Below are positions 26,497 through 34,972 of a DNA stretch of 35,986 nucleotides, one piece after another; the stretch's first letter is position 1, and each line of letters begins with the position of its first letter. Source of the stretch: Kamptonema formosum PCC 10802 (GTDB taxonomy: Bacteria; Cyanobacteriota; Cyanobacteriia; Cyanobacteriales; Oscillatoriaceae); NCBI RefSeq assembly GCF_000332335.1, contig NZ_KB235948.1, positions 1,196,278-1,232,263 on the forward strand, in the 5' to 3' direction. The notes under the pieces were generated by a model. It was not told the origin of the DNA. It did not search any database and was given only the letters and a program-made list of their open reading frames with translations. A program made the position numbers and the translations under genes.

Positions 26497-29121
26497 ATGA
26501 CACCTGCATCTCCGAATCCAACTGTTTGGGACCAGACTGGCACGGTGATTGACGTCACCGCCCAAGTTGAAAGCAGGAATGCGCACCATCAAAGGTCTGC
26601 ATCTCCCACCAGCGCATCTACCAGTGCGTCAAGCAGCGCATCAAGCAGCGCACTTGCCACAACCCAGGGAACTTTCAAGGCGTTCCTAGCCCCACTCAAC
26701 AAGGAAAACTTCAAGCTAGTCGTCACCGACATCGAGAGCAAGCTGCAAGTGGTCAATCAAACCCTGTCCATGCTGGACAGCCTGCTGGACAGCCAGGGGT
26801 TTGACGCCATTCTCGACGAGATGCTGCGCTCCATCACCTTAAAAACAGGGGAATTGCTGGGGGCGGACCGCACGACGATTTTTTTATTAGATGAAGAAAA
26901 AAACGAACTGTATACGATAGTCGCAAAAGGAGCGGGGGGGACGCCGCTAGAGATTCGGATTCCGGCAGATAAAGGAATCGCAGGGGAAGTGGCGACATTT
27001 AAAAAAGTAGTCAATATTCCTTTCGATTTTTATGACGATCCGCGCTCTTCCGCAGCCAAGCAGTTTGACAAAAAAAACGGATACCGCACTTACACGATGC
27101 TGACTCTGCCCCTGCTGAGTGAGGAGGGGGCGTTAGTCGCCGTCGTGCAATTGCTCAATAAGTTGAAAAAAGTCACCGACCATATCGCTCCCCTGTCGGA
27201 CAGAATTGATACCCGGGGCTTCACCCACGAAGATGAAGCGGTATTTGCGGATTTCGCCCCTTCGATTCGCCTGATTCTGGAGTCGTCCCGGTCGTTTTAT
27301 AAGGCCACCCAGAAACAGCGAGCTGCTTCCGCCCTGATGGCGGCGATTGAGTCCCTGAGCAAGAGCAGTTTAGATCTCGAAGACACCCTCAAGAAGGTGA
27401 TGGATGAGGCCAAGCTGCTGATGAACGCCGACCGCAGCACCCTGTGGCTGCTGGACAAGGAGAAAAATCAGCTGTGGACAAAAATCCCCATCGCTGGGGT
27501 TTTGCAAGAAATCCGCATCCCCCGCCATGCGGGCTTTGCCGGCCAAGTCGCTGAATCGGGTGAGCCGCTGATCATTCCGTTCGATCTGTATGACCAGCCG
27601 GGATCGGAAACGGCGAAGCAAACAGACCAGAAGACGGGCTACCGCACTTGCAGCATGCTGTGCATGCCGGTGTTTAACGCCGACAAACAGCTGATTGGCG
27701 TAACGCAATTAATCAACAAGAAAAAACAGGGGGAGTTCCCGCCTTACAATAAAGCGGACTGGCCACACGCTCCGGAATGCTGGAAGGCGAGCTTCAATCG
27801 CGCCGATATGGAATTCATGCAGGCGTTTAACATTCAAGCCGGTGTGGCCCTGCAAAACGCCTCCCTGTTCGCCACCGTCAAGCAGCAGGAGCAAATGCAG
27901 CGCGATATCCTGCGCAGCCTCAGCAATGGCGTGATCTCTACGGATAAAAGTGGGCATGTCCTCGCCGCCAATGACCGCGCCCTGATGTTACTGGGCCTGA
28001 AAGAGCAGCGCATTGAGGGCCGGCAGGTGACAGAATTAGTCCGCTTTGAGAAGGGCGACTTTGGCAAGTGGTTCCAAGATGCTTTAAACGGCAAGGCGGA
28101 GCAGTATTACCCGGAGCAAACCTTACTGTCTCACGGAGTCGAACAGCACAGCGTTAACCTGTCCATTAACACCATCGCGGACGCCCTCGACCAGGTAAAG
28201 GTCAACGGTGCCCTGGTGGTTATGGAGGACATCAGCAATGAGAAGCGCCTCAAGAGCACTATGTACCGGTACATGACTCAGGAGGTGGCCGAACAGTTGC
28301 TGCAAAGTGGGGACACCGGCTTGGGCGGGAAGCGCAAAGAAGTCTCGGTGCTGTTCTCGGATATTCGCAGCTACACCACTTTGAGCGAAGGCATGAGTGC
28401 CGAAGAGGTGGTGGACATGCTCAATGAATATTTTGAGCGCATGGTGGACGCTGTATTTAAGTATAAGGGCACTCTGGACAAGTACATCGGCGACGCTATC
28501 ATGGCTGTGTTCGGTTCGCCTTTGCCCCTGGACGACCACCAGTGGTGCGCGGTGCAGACGGCGGTGGAAATGCGCCACCGGCTGGCCAAATTCAATGAAG
28601 AGCGCGCCGCTTCCGGCAAGAAAACGATCAGCATCGGCATTGGCATCCACTCCGACCAGGTGGTGAGCGGCAATATTGGATCGAGCAAGCGCATGGAGCT
28701 GACTTCTATTGGGGACGGGGTGAACCTCGGCTCTCGCTTGGAAGGGACGAGCAAAATGTACGGTACGGACATCGTGATCAGCGACAAGACGTACCAGCCC
28801 TGCGCCGACCGCATCTGGGTTAGGGAGCTCGACTTTATTACCGTGAAAGGCAAAACCGAGCCGGTGAAAATTTATGAAGTCGTCGGTCTGCAGAGCGAGC
28901 CCCTCGATGATGGGAAAAAGCTGATTGTCGAGCATTACAATAAGGGACGCGAGTATTACCGCAATCGCCAGTTTGCCAAAGCGGTGGGTGAGTTTGCCCA
29001 AGTGTTAGAAATTGACAAAGCCAACAAGGCCGCGAAATTACACCTGGAGCGCTGCCAGCATTTTATCCAGAACCCACCAGCCGAAGACTGGAATGGCGTC
29101 TGGGTGCTGACAGAAAAGTAG
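26497..29121 (+). CDS. cyaB: CyaB-type adenylate cyclase (GAF-GAF-PAS-cyclase)
   Basis: An 874-residue cytoplasmic class III cyclase making cAMP. After a Ser/Ala/Thr-rich N-terminus come GAF-A (~95-265), GAF-B (~285-455), PAS (~470-585) and the cyclase domain (~608-790), then a helical tail. GAF-A has the NK...FX3DE motif of cyclic-nucleotide-binding GAFs (NKLKK ... FTHEDE); in GAF-B it reads NK...FNRADM. The cyclase holds metal Asp residues in LFSDIRSY and YIGDAIM, substrate Lys in LDKYIGD, Thr in ELTSIGDGVNLGSRLE as the second specificity residue, and the Asn/Arg transition-state pair in the same segment. The Lys/Thr pair marks the subclass that in Anabaena CyaB1 responds to bicarbonate (established for that family, untested here). 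The architecture matches CyaB1/CyaB2. A cyclase-like paralogue follows. Confidence 0.93.
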   Translation: MTPASPNPTVWDQTGTVIDVTAQVESRNAHHQRSASPTSASTSASSSASSSALATTQGTFKAFLAPLNKENFKLVVTDIESKLQVVNQTLSMLDSLLDSQGFDAILDEMLRSITLKTGELLGADRTTIFLLDEEKNELYTIVAKGAGGTPLEIRIPADKGIAGEVATFKKVVNIPFDFYDDPRSSAAKQFDKKNGYRTYTMLTLPLLSEEGALVAVVQLLNKLKKVTDHIAPLSDRIDTRGFTHEDEAVFADFAPSIRLILESSRSFYKATQKQRAASALMAAIESLSKSSLDLEDTLKKVMDEAKLLMNADRSTLWLLDKEKNQLWTKIPIAGVLQEIRIPRHAGFAGQVAESGEPLIIPFDLYDQPGSETAKQTDQKTGYRTCSMLCMPVFNADKQLIGVTQLINKKKQGEFPPYNKADWPHAPECWKASFNRADMEFMQAFNIQAGVALQNASLFATVKQQEQMQRDILRSLSNGVISTDKSGHVLAANDRALMLLGLKEQRIEGRQVTELVRFEKGDFGKWFQDALNGKAEQYYPEQTLLSHGVEQHSVNLSINTIADALDQVKVNGALVVMEDISNEKRLKSTMYRYMTQEVAEQLLQSGDTGLGGKRKEVSVLFSDIRSYTTLSEGMSAEEVVDMLNEYFERMVDAVFKYKGTLDKYIGDAIMAVFGSPLPLDDHQWCAVQTAVEMRHRLAKFNEERAASGKKTISIGIGIHSDQVVSGNIGSSKRMELTSIGDGVNLGSRLEGTSKMYGTDIVISDKTYQPCADRIWVRELDFITVKGKTEPVKIYEVVGLQSEPLDDGKKLIVEHYNKGREYYRNRQFAKAVGEFAQVLEIDKANKAAKLHLERCQHFIQNPPAEDWNGVWVLTEK

Positions 29122-29261
29122 CGCCTAGCTCGCATCACTCCCTGCTGTGCGCTCCCAGTCACTCAGGGATTCTGCCGGCCCCAGTCGCCAGCCATTCCAA
29201 GAGCAGAATCTCCTGACAGCGCCGCAGGCGAGTCTCGCACAACAGAGGTTGTTTACATTGT

Positions 29262-30125
29262 GTGTGGAATATGGAATATGTTAGCCAGTCTGCCAATTGG
29301 GCAGGCGAGCGCAAGGAAATTTCTGTCTTGTTCTCAGATATTTACCGCTACAGCGCTCTCACTGAAAACCTAGAGGCCAACGAGGTGGCATGCCTGATAA
29401 ATGACTATTTTGAAGCAGTCGGAGAGGCTGTTTTAAAGTATAAACATGCCCTAGACAGACAGGTAGAATCAGCGTGCGTGGGCACGGCAGCAATTGCCGT
29501 TTTCGGGTCACCATTGCCTTTGGAAAATCACGCTTGGTGTGCCTTGGAAACGGCAATGGAAATGTGCCAAAAAGTCGCAGAATTCAACGCACGCAGAGTT
29601 TCTGCGTCTCACCCTGAAATCAAAATAGGCATTGGCATCAATTCCGATAAGGTCACCAGCAGCTATGTCGGTCGCACCAACATGATGGAGTTCACCGCTA
29701 TCGGTGAGAGCGTCAATCTGGGCCAACTCCTAGAACGATTGAGCCAGCAATATGGCTGCCAGATAGTCATTGGAGAAAATACTTATCGTTCCTGTAAAGA
29801 CCAGATATGGGTCAGGCAGCTGGACTCGCTGCGCCTGCAAGGAAAAAGCACTCCTGTGGCAATTTATGAGGTCTTGGCGCTGCGGAGCGACTCCATTTCA
29901 GAACACAAGCTGCAGGCGGTCGAGTATTACGATAAAGGGCGGGAGCGATACCTCAAGCGCCAGTTCGCTATTGCGATGGGCGAGTTCGCTACTGTTATGG
30001 AAATTGACAGCAGCGATAAAGCCGCCGCCATTCAGCTGGAGCGCTGCCAGCATTTTCTGCAATCTCCGCCACCAGACGACTGGGATGGAGCTTGGACGGT
30101 TGCAGATATGGAGTGGAAAGTCTGA
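29262..30125 (+). CDS. Degenerate cyclase-domain paralogue (pseudo-cyclase)
   Basis: A 287-residue protein (GTG 29262; ATG 29271 is an alternative) homologous along its whole length to the cyclase domain plus C-terminal tail of the preceding gene, so it arose by partial tandem duplication. Shared landmarks: RKEISVLFSDIYRYS, AVFGSPLPLENHAWCALETA, IGIGINSDKVTSSYVG, ERCQHFLQSPPPDDWDGAW. Catalytic positions are lost: the Lys and second metal Asp of DKYIGDA are replaced by a longer unrelated DRQVESACVGTA, and the Asp and Arg of GDGVNLGSRLE become GESVNLGQLLE. The first metal Asp survives. It is likely inactive alone; it may dimerise with and modulate the active cyclase, or be decaying, though the frame is intact. 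Confidence 0.85.
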   Translation: MWNMEYVSQSANWAGERKEISVLFSDIYRYSALTENLEANEVACLINDYFEAVGEAVLKYKHALDRQVESACVGTAAIAVFGSPLPLENHAWCALETAMEMCQKVAEFNARRVSASHPEIKIGIGINSDKVTSSYVGRTNMMEFTAIGESVNLGQLLERLSQQYGCQIVIGENTYRSCKDQIWVRQLDSLRLQGKSTPVAIYEVLALRSDSISEHKLQAVEYYDKGRERYLKRQFAIAMGEFATVMEIDSSDKAAAIQLERCQHFLQSPPPDDWDGAWTVADMEWKV

Positions 30126-30715
30126 AAACTCGCGCTCTGGCTCGGGACAAGAATGTGACTGATACGGTGAGGGCTAATCTCACAGGGTGCATCCCACGGT
30201 TGCAAAAATTGTCCGCAGAAGAGCCGGACGCCGTGATATCCTGTCCGCTCACACCTGTTTTGTAAGGCTTATGCTGCTCGGCATTGGGCACGCTCGCACG
30301 CTCGCACCCTTGTACTCGGCGTTGCTCCCTCCGCTGCGCCTGTTTCGTATATTGACACAACCGGCTCGCTTCTGGAGCAGAGGGGGCCAAGGGAATGGGG
30401 GGATGCAGCGCCTAACCCTGGGGTGGACCGCTGTCCCTTTCCCTAGCGCCAAACTGGGGTCACGAAGCAAATGTGCCGGCTGATTGCCAGGTTGGCCGCC
30501 AGAGCCCCCGCCACCGGCACGCTCTGTCCCCGCTGGCGGGCCGGCAGCAGCCCCGTGGGCGGCCCTGAAAGTTTGGGCTCTTCAGGATGGATTGCCTGCG
30601 AATTGTTTATTTTGAGACAGTCTTTCCAAAATAAATCGCTACAATCATGATTAGAGGGTGTTCAGTTCTCCTCTGCCTGCAAGTTGACTTTACTGGTTAT
30701 AATACCTACTCAATC
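30126..30715. other. Intergenic region, no recognised feature
   Basis: About 590 bp with several overlapping short ORFs of implausible composition on both strands. It is rich in GCCGG-type motifs (30474-30560). I see no RNA gene, clear promoter or terminator. Confidence 0.5.
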
Positions 30716-30901
30716 ATGGAATCCGGTAGCCCGTCTGCCAATGCTTCTGACCAGCCTCCGCATGGACTGGCAGATATTGTCGGAACTTTAATTGCTTTGC
30801 TGACCCTGACTATACCTCTGTTTGTCATCGCTCACTACTCTTCGGGCAATGCGGAAGTTGTTCCACCCCACACCTATCAGCTCCCCGTGTCGCGCAATTG
30901 A
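30716..30901 (+). CDS. Small single-pass membrane protein, unknown function
   Basis: A 61-residue protein from ATG 30716 (MESGSPSANASDQPPHGLAD). A single hydrophobic segment (IVGTLIALLTLTIPLFVIAHY) is preceded by a short polar N-terminus and followed by a polar tail (PPHTYQLPVSRN). The frame stays open upstream to ATG 30647, but the extra 23 residues look unlike the rest. The pattern PPHGLAD...LTLPLFVIAHYSS is, from memory, shared by short hypothetical proteins in other cyanobacteria. Function unknown. Confidence 0.65.
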   Translation: MESGSPSANASDQPPHGLADIVGTLIALLTLTIPLFVIAHYSSGNAEVVPPHTYQLPVSRN

Positions 30902-31422
30902 GAGTGGGGATGCCGGTTTGACAGGATCGGAATTTGTCGGGAAAGCAGCCTGACCCCTTCTTCCAAGGCAATTCTACCCTCTGGCGCTTGTCGTTCCCCA
31001 CCCTGGGGAATGGCCCGATGCCCGCGCGCCTGCCGGTGTTTTATGGGGTTGCCGGTTGGGGGTTGGGGGAAAGAGTGGGAAACAGTAATTTTGTATTAAA
31101 ACTGCATATATTTAAGGGTTTGGGTCGCGAGGGGTTAATTCACCTTTTTTTGCGCCGGCTTCTTAAACCCCCTGTATCTGGGGGTGGCGCGGCAAGGAAA
31201 GCGCTACAGAAAGGCGGGAAACAGGGATTGCCGGTTGGGGAGCCCCTGCCGCCGGCCAGCGGCACTCTGGCGGGGAGAACATTTTACTATGCAAATTAAA
31301 TACAGTATATGTGAGCGGCTGCCCATCTTCCTCTAAAATGCTATTCGGGGGATGGCCGGAGGCTAGCGGCGATGTGGGCACCGGCACCCCCGCAGCAGCT
31401 ATTAGCAAAGGAGCAATCAAGA
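30902..31422. other. Intergenic region upstream of ppa
   Basis: About 520 bp. ORFs here are proline/glycine-rich and unconvincing. An AT-rich section (31260-31345) precedes ppa and may contain its promoter. No hairpin or RNA recognised. Confidence 0.5.
31409..31415 (+). promoter_or_regulatory. Ribosome-binding site that fixes the ppa start
   Basis: AAAGGAG ends about 8 bases before GTG 31423, favouring that codon over the upstream ATG at 31372, whose added residues are not family-like. Confidence 0.65.
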
Positions 31423-31935
31423 GTGGATTTATCGCGGATTCCCGCTCAACCGAAACCGGGGCTGATCAACGTTCTGATTGAAATTCCCGCAGGGAGCAAA
31501 AACAAGTACGAGTTTGACAAAGACCTGCAAGCCTTTGCCCTCGACCGGGTGCTTTATTCTTCGGTTCAGTACCCCTACGACTACGGGTTTGTGCCCAACA
31601 CCCTGGCCGATGATGGCGATCCGCTCGACGGTATGGTACTGATAGACCAGCCCACCTTTCCCGGGTGCGTGATTGCGGCAAGGCCCATTGGCATGCTGGA
31701 GATGATCGATGGTGGCGACCGCGACGAGAAAATTCTCTGCGTTCCCGACAAAGACCCCCGCTACGCCAGCGTCCAATCCCTCAAGGACGTGGCACCCCAC
31801 CGGCTCGAAGAAATTGCCGAATTCTTCAAAACCTACAAAAATCTGGAAAAGAAAGTGACGCAAATCCTGGGCTGGAAGGATGTCGATGCGGTAATGCCCC
31901 TGGTGGAGCAGTGCGTCAGAGCCGGCAGCAAATAA
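31423..31935 (+). CDS. ppa: Inorganic pyrophosphatase (family I)
   Basis: A 170-residue soluble enzyme that hydrolyses pyrophosphate to phosphate, driving biosynthetic reactions. The start is GTG 31423 ([20 protein letters not shown] follows), supported by a good ribosome-binding site and the usual family length. Family signatures are present: [19 protein letters not shown], the metal-binding [10 protein letters not shown] segment (~65-74), and DPRY with the following KDVAPH. The C-terminal helix ([12 protein letters not shown] ... GW) is typical. It appears monocistronic. Confidence 0.96.
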   Translation: MDLSRIPAQPKPGLINVLIEIPAGSKNKYEFDKDLQAFALDRVLYSSVQYPYDYGFVPNTLADDGDPLDGMVLIDQPTFPGCVIAARPIGMLEMIDGGDRDEKILCVPDKDPRYASVQSLKDVAPHRLEEIAEFFKTYKNLEKKVTQILGWKDVDAVMPLVEQCVRAGSK

Positions 31936-32567
31936 GCTGCCAGCCGCCCCCGATCTTGCTAGCAAAACGCCCGCCAAAAGCCCGCAGGACTGGTGCCCCT
32001 CAGGGTCGCCACCCACCGGCACTCCTGTCCCCATGCCCGACCGCCGGCTGCCCTGAGTGAGCGATCTTATGGCGATCTAACCGAAGTTGAACTCACTGTG
32101 GGATATGCTGGCCTCACCGGCCCCCCGCCCTGCGGGCAGTTTCCGCAGGCTGCCGGTGTGGCGCAACCGGCACTTGCTGGCTGTGGGGCTCGGGAGACTC
32201 CCCGACCGGCACCGAAAAGCGCCCGCAACAGACAAAGTTTCCTGACCTCAATACCGTTGCAGGTATGTTAGAAAGTCAGTTGAGATTCCTGCCACTGGGC
32301 CTTTAAGGGTGTAGTGGGGGCCTGTCAAGGCCCGTTGCGGTCAACAGCCCTGCTGTAGTGCGGATTGAGTTCAAAACCCGACTCTTTTCCTGGCTGCGCA
32401 CTGGGGGACTCACTCAAGTCTTGCTTTAATTGTAGCGGGTGAGGTCTTTCCTTGCCTCTTGGAAGCGGACAAGTTGACAGCTTTTCTGACACTATCCGCT
32501 CAGCTATTTATCCCGCCCTTGAGCGAAAGCGCACTCGCTGGGAGTCTGGCAGGAGGGGAACATAAGA

Positions 32568-32651
32568 GTGATAAAATATTACGAAATCGGCGCGAGAAAA
32601 GCTAGCACGCGCTTGCGCCAGCAACGGGAGCAATCCCAAACTTTCTATTGA
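32568..32651 (+). CDS. Possible 27-residue peptide
   Basis: GTG at 32568 is preceded by AGGAGGGG with ~8-base spacing, a strong ribosome-binding site. The peptide IKYYEIGARKASTRLRQQRE then QSQTFY is basic and hydrophilic. No family recognised; it could be a chance ORF or the beginning of a lost gene. Confidence 0.3.
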   Translation: MIKYYEIGARKASTRLRQQREQSQTFY

Positions 32652-32785
32652 GCGTGCTTTTTAGGCGCTCGGAAACATTTGCAGCCCGGGTTCCCCCAGT
32701 TCCAGTTTGATACGGCCAAGCGTGCGGGGGAGAGGCCAGACCGAACCGCCGCAGGGGCAAAAGAGCAGGATTTAATCCTGGATTC

Positions 32786-32815
32786 TTGACGCAAAGCAGT
32801 AGGACACGGTATAAT
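32786..32815 (+). promoter_or_regulatory. Near-consensus sigma-70 promoter
   Basis: TTGACG at 32786-32791 and TATAAT at 32810-32815, spacer 18 bp. Transcription would start near 32822 and run into the structured region and panD, 430 bp downstream. Confidence 0.6.
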
Positions 32816-32821
32816 GAGATA

Positions 32822-33250
32822 GGTCAGTCGCGAAAAAATAGCGTTAGCGAACCGTGCCGACCGATCGAGTTGAAAATAGTGCTTGATTTCTTATCCGTCT
32901 TTGAGACTTCCGACACGGTTGCCAAGCGAAACAGGAAATTGAGCTTAAAGCAGCTGTCATCGGCGCTGAGCGTGAAAGCGCTCTGGGTTTAAGTAGGTGC
33001 CAAAACACCGAAGAGAAACGTTCGCGTTCATAGTGCTTTCGGGATATTCCTGAAAGCTTTGCGGGATACCGCCTCTATCACTTTTATCGGTGATAGTGCT
33101 ATCGTTGCGTTGTCCGGGGTTATCCTGGGTAATGGCGCGTAAATGTATCAGATATCTTAGAAAAGAAACCTTGCGCTGGAGCGGACCTTCATTCTCCCAA
33201 AGAGGGTGGGGCCGGTGTTCAGCCAAGGGTGACGATTTCGGGTTCCTGAA
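32822..33250 (+). ncRNA. Candidate structured leader or small RNA upstream of panD
   Basis: Following the promoter are several inverted repeats: AACCGTG 32850 with CACGGTT 32914; GAGCG 32968 with CGCTC 32979; GGTG 32996 with CACC 33006; GCTTTC 33035 with GAAAGC 33052; CTATCAC 33075 with GTGATAG 33090. No ORF here looks protein-like. It could be a 5' leader of panD or an independent RNA; identity unknown. Confidence 0.3.
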
Positions 33251-33634
33251 ATGCATCGCACGCTTCTTTTGGCCAAAATTCATCACTGCAGGCTAACGGC
33301 TGCCAATCCCGACTACATGGGCAGTATCAGCATTGACAAAAGCTTATTGGATGCTGCCGGCATCTTGCCCTACGAGCAAGTGCAAGTGGTCAACATGGCT
33401 AATGGGGAGCGGCTGATTACCTACGCCATCTGTGCTCCCGCCGGTTCAGGGGCAATTGAACTCAATGGCGCTGCGGCGCGTCTGGGGATGAAAGGCGACG
33501 CGGTGATTGTCATGGCTTACGCACAGTTCACCCCAGAAGAACTGAAAACCCACTCGCCCAAAGTGGTTTTGGTGGACGAGCGCAACCAGCTGGTCCAAAT
33601 TCGCTCTTACAATGAACTGTTAACCGCAGGCTAG
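33251..33634 (+). CDS. panD: Aspartate 1-decarboxylase
   Basis: A 127-residue pyruvoyl enzyme that makes beta-alanine from aspartate for pantothenate and coenzyme A. The self-cleavage site Gly24-Ser25 (DYMGSISID) and catalytic Lys9 ([12 protein letters not shown]) are present, and the length is typical. Residues [19 protein letters not shown] fit the conserved C-terminal part. The MBL-fold gene starts 15 bp after the stop, suggesting one operon. A long, structured upstream region with a strong promoter precedes it. Confidence 0.95.
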   Translation: MHRTLLLAKIHHCRLTAANPDYMGSISIDKSLLDAAGILPYEQVQVVNMANGERLITYAICAPAGSGAIELNGAAARLGMKGDAVIVMAYAQFTPEELKTHSPKVVLVDERNQLVQIRSYNELLTAG

Positions 33635-33648
33635 CCTAATTCCTAAAG

Positions 33649-34557
33649 ATGCCAGATATTCATCCGCCGGCACCAAGTCCAGAGCCTTCTGATGGGAAAG
33701 CCAGTATGGAGACCAGCCCTAATACTGAGTTTGCTGTCCACTTCTGGGGGGTGCGCGGCAGTATTCCCACCCCCGGAAAAGAAACCGTTCGCTACGGTGG
33801 CAACACTTCCTGTGTGGAAATGCGCGTCGGGGGGAAACGCCTGATCTTTGATGGGGGCACCGGCTTGCGGGTTCTGGGGAAAACCTTGCTGCCGCAGATG
33901 CCGGTGGAAGCCCACATGTTCTTCACCCACTCCCACTGGGACCACATTCAGGGGTTTCCATTTTTTATCCCCGCCTTTGTCCCGGGGAATCGCTTCCACA
34001 TCTACGGGGCGGTCGCGCCGAATGGGGCCACGTTCAAACAGCGTCTGTCTGACCAGATGCTGCACCCCAACTTTCCCATCCCGCTGCAGGGGATGAGATC
34101 GGAAATGACGTTCCACAGCGTCCGCCCCGGCGAGGTGCTGCACCTGGACGACATTAGCGTTGAGACGGCTTTGCTCAACCACCCCAGCACGGCCACCGGC
34201 TATCGGGTGACCTGGCGGGACCGCACGGCAGTCTACTGCACGGATACGGAACATTTCCCGGACCGGCTGGATGAAAATGTGCTGCATCTGGCCCGTGGGG
34301 CGGATTATTTTATTTATGACGCGACCTATACCGATGAGGAATATCACCACCCTAAAGCCCCGAAAGTGGGCTGGGGGCACTCCACTTGGCAGGTGGGGGT
34401 GGAGCTGGCTAAGGCTGCCGGTGTCAGGAATCTGGTCATTTTTCACCACGATCCGTCTCACGACGATGATTTTTTAGATGATGTGGAAGCCAAGTTACAG
34501 CATGTTTTTCCGAATGGATTCCTCGCTCGCGAAGGCATGACTCTTAAGTTGGTTTAA
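33649..34557 (+). CDS. Metallo-beta-lactamase-fold hydrolase
   Basis: A 302-residue MBL-fold protein. The metal-binding motif H-x-H-x-D-H is at residues 94-99 (THSHWDHIQGFPFF); the N-terminal beta segment (HFWGVRGSIPTPG, RYGGNTSCVEM) and the later Asp-containing segments (YCTDTEH, FIYDATYTDEEY, VIFHHDPSHDDD) match the PhnP/RNase Z-like branch. ATG 33649 begins with a Pro-rich stretch; ATG 33706 (METSPNTEFAVHFWG) is an equally possible start. Substrate unknown; cyclic phosphodiester hydrolysis is conceivable by family. It lies 15 bp after panD. Confidence 0.88.
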   Translation: MPDIHPPAPSPEPSDGKASMETSPNTEFAVHFWGVRGSIPTPGKETVRYGGNTSCVEMRVGGKRLIFDGGTGLRVLGKTLLPQMPVEAHMFFTHSHWDHIQGFPFFIPAFVPGNRFHIYGAVAPNGATFKQRLSDQMLHPNFPIPLQGMRSEMTFHSVRPGEVLHLDDISVETALLNHPSTATGYRVTWRDRTAVYCTDTEHFPDRLDENVLHLARGADYFIYDATYTDEEYHHPKAPKVGWGHSTWQVGVELAKAAGVRNLVIFHHDPSHDDDFLDDVEAKLQHVFPNGFLAREGMTLKLV

Positions 34558-34594
34558 GATACTGGTTAGTGGCTACTAGGGGCGCGTTTATAGC

Positions 34595-34690
34595 TATAGC
34601 GGTTTTCAGTTGGATGAAGTCTGTGCCAGAAACCCGGTTTCTTTAAGAAACCGGGTTTCTCAGTACCTCACTCAGATGAAAACCGCTATG
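34595..34690. mobile_element. MITE-2 copy, ~95 bp
   Basis: Left end TATAGCGGTTTTCAGTTGG and right end (reverse complement) CATAGCGGTTTTCATCTGA share a 13-base core ATAGCGGTTTTCA. The 29-bp palindrome sits in the centre. It is non-coding and related to repeats at 20075-20193 and a solo end at 420-442. Confidence 0.7.
34630..34658. repeat. 29-bp palindrome, copy 4 (central base T)
   Basis: Perfect 14-base arms, central T at 34644; located inside the MITE-2 element and 73 bp after the MBL gene stop codon. Confidence 0.8.
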
Positions 34691-34803
34691 AGATTATCTG
34701 CGATTGATTGCGTGCAGTGAAAATTGAGGTTGAGCGGCGGATTAAAATTCATCTGGGCAGCGATCTCGACATGAGACGACAGTCAATTAATCCCCGCATT
34801 GAA

Positions 34804-34832
34804 AAACCCGGTTTCTTCAAGAAACCGGGTTT
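34804..34832. repeat. 29-bp palindrome, copy 5 (central base C)
   Basis: Perfect arms, central C at 34818, followed by four T's; outside any recognisable MITE-2 ends. It may act as a terminator between the convergent genes. Confidence 0.8.
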
Positions 34833-34972
34833 TTTAAACTGTCCGCTCTTAAGTCAGGTTAATCCCCCTGACAGGATAGAAAAACATGTGCTAAGCAAAT
34901 TTCAACAGGGACAGCGGCAGCACCCCAGAGAGGGGCGGCACAGGCCCTCTCTGCCTGTGCTGCAGCTGCTGG

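Larger units (their letters stand above)
31936..33250. other. 1.3-kb stretch without clear genes, structured before panD
   Basis: No convincing long ORF. The left half contains a small ORF with a strong Shine-Dalgarno (32568). The right half starts with a near-consensus promoter (32786-32815) and then ~430 bp rich in inverted repeats before panD. I considered 6S RNA, tmRNA, RNase P RNA and tRNA and could not match any. Confidence 0.55.
34558..34972. other. Convergent intergenic region with MITE-2 and hairpins
   Basis: 415 bp between the convergent MBL-fold and RTX genes. It contains a MITE-2 element (34595-34690), two copies of the 29-bp palindrome, and near the RTX stop a hairpin AGAGAGGGCCTGTGCC-like inverted arrangement (34925-34960: GGGGCGGCACAGGC/GCCTGTGCTGCAGC). 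No gene is supported. Confidence 0.6.

Noticed and set aside
28123-29001. 292-codon minus-strand ORF opposite the GAF-cyclase gene
   Set aside because: Shadow of the cyclase domain, which has all catalytic residues on the plus strand.
30187-30483. ORFs between the pseudo-cyclase and the small membrane protein
   Set aside because: Opposing frames of similar length without motifs or ribosome-binding sites.
32360-32385. T-arm-like GAGTTCAAAACCCGACTC suggesting a tRNA
   Set aside because: No acceptor, D or anticodon arms can be placed around it.
32786-32992. 68-codon ORF starting at the promoter
   Set aside because: It begins with TTG inside the -35 box, so it would not be transcribed from its own start; the composition is not convincing.
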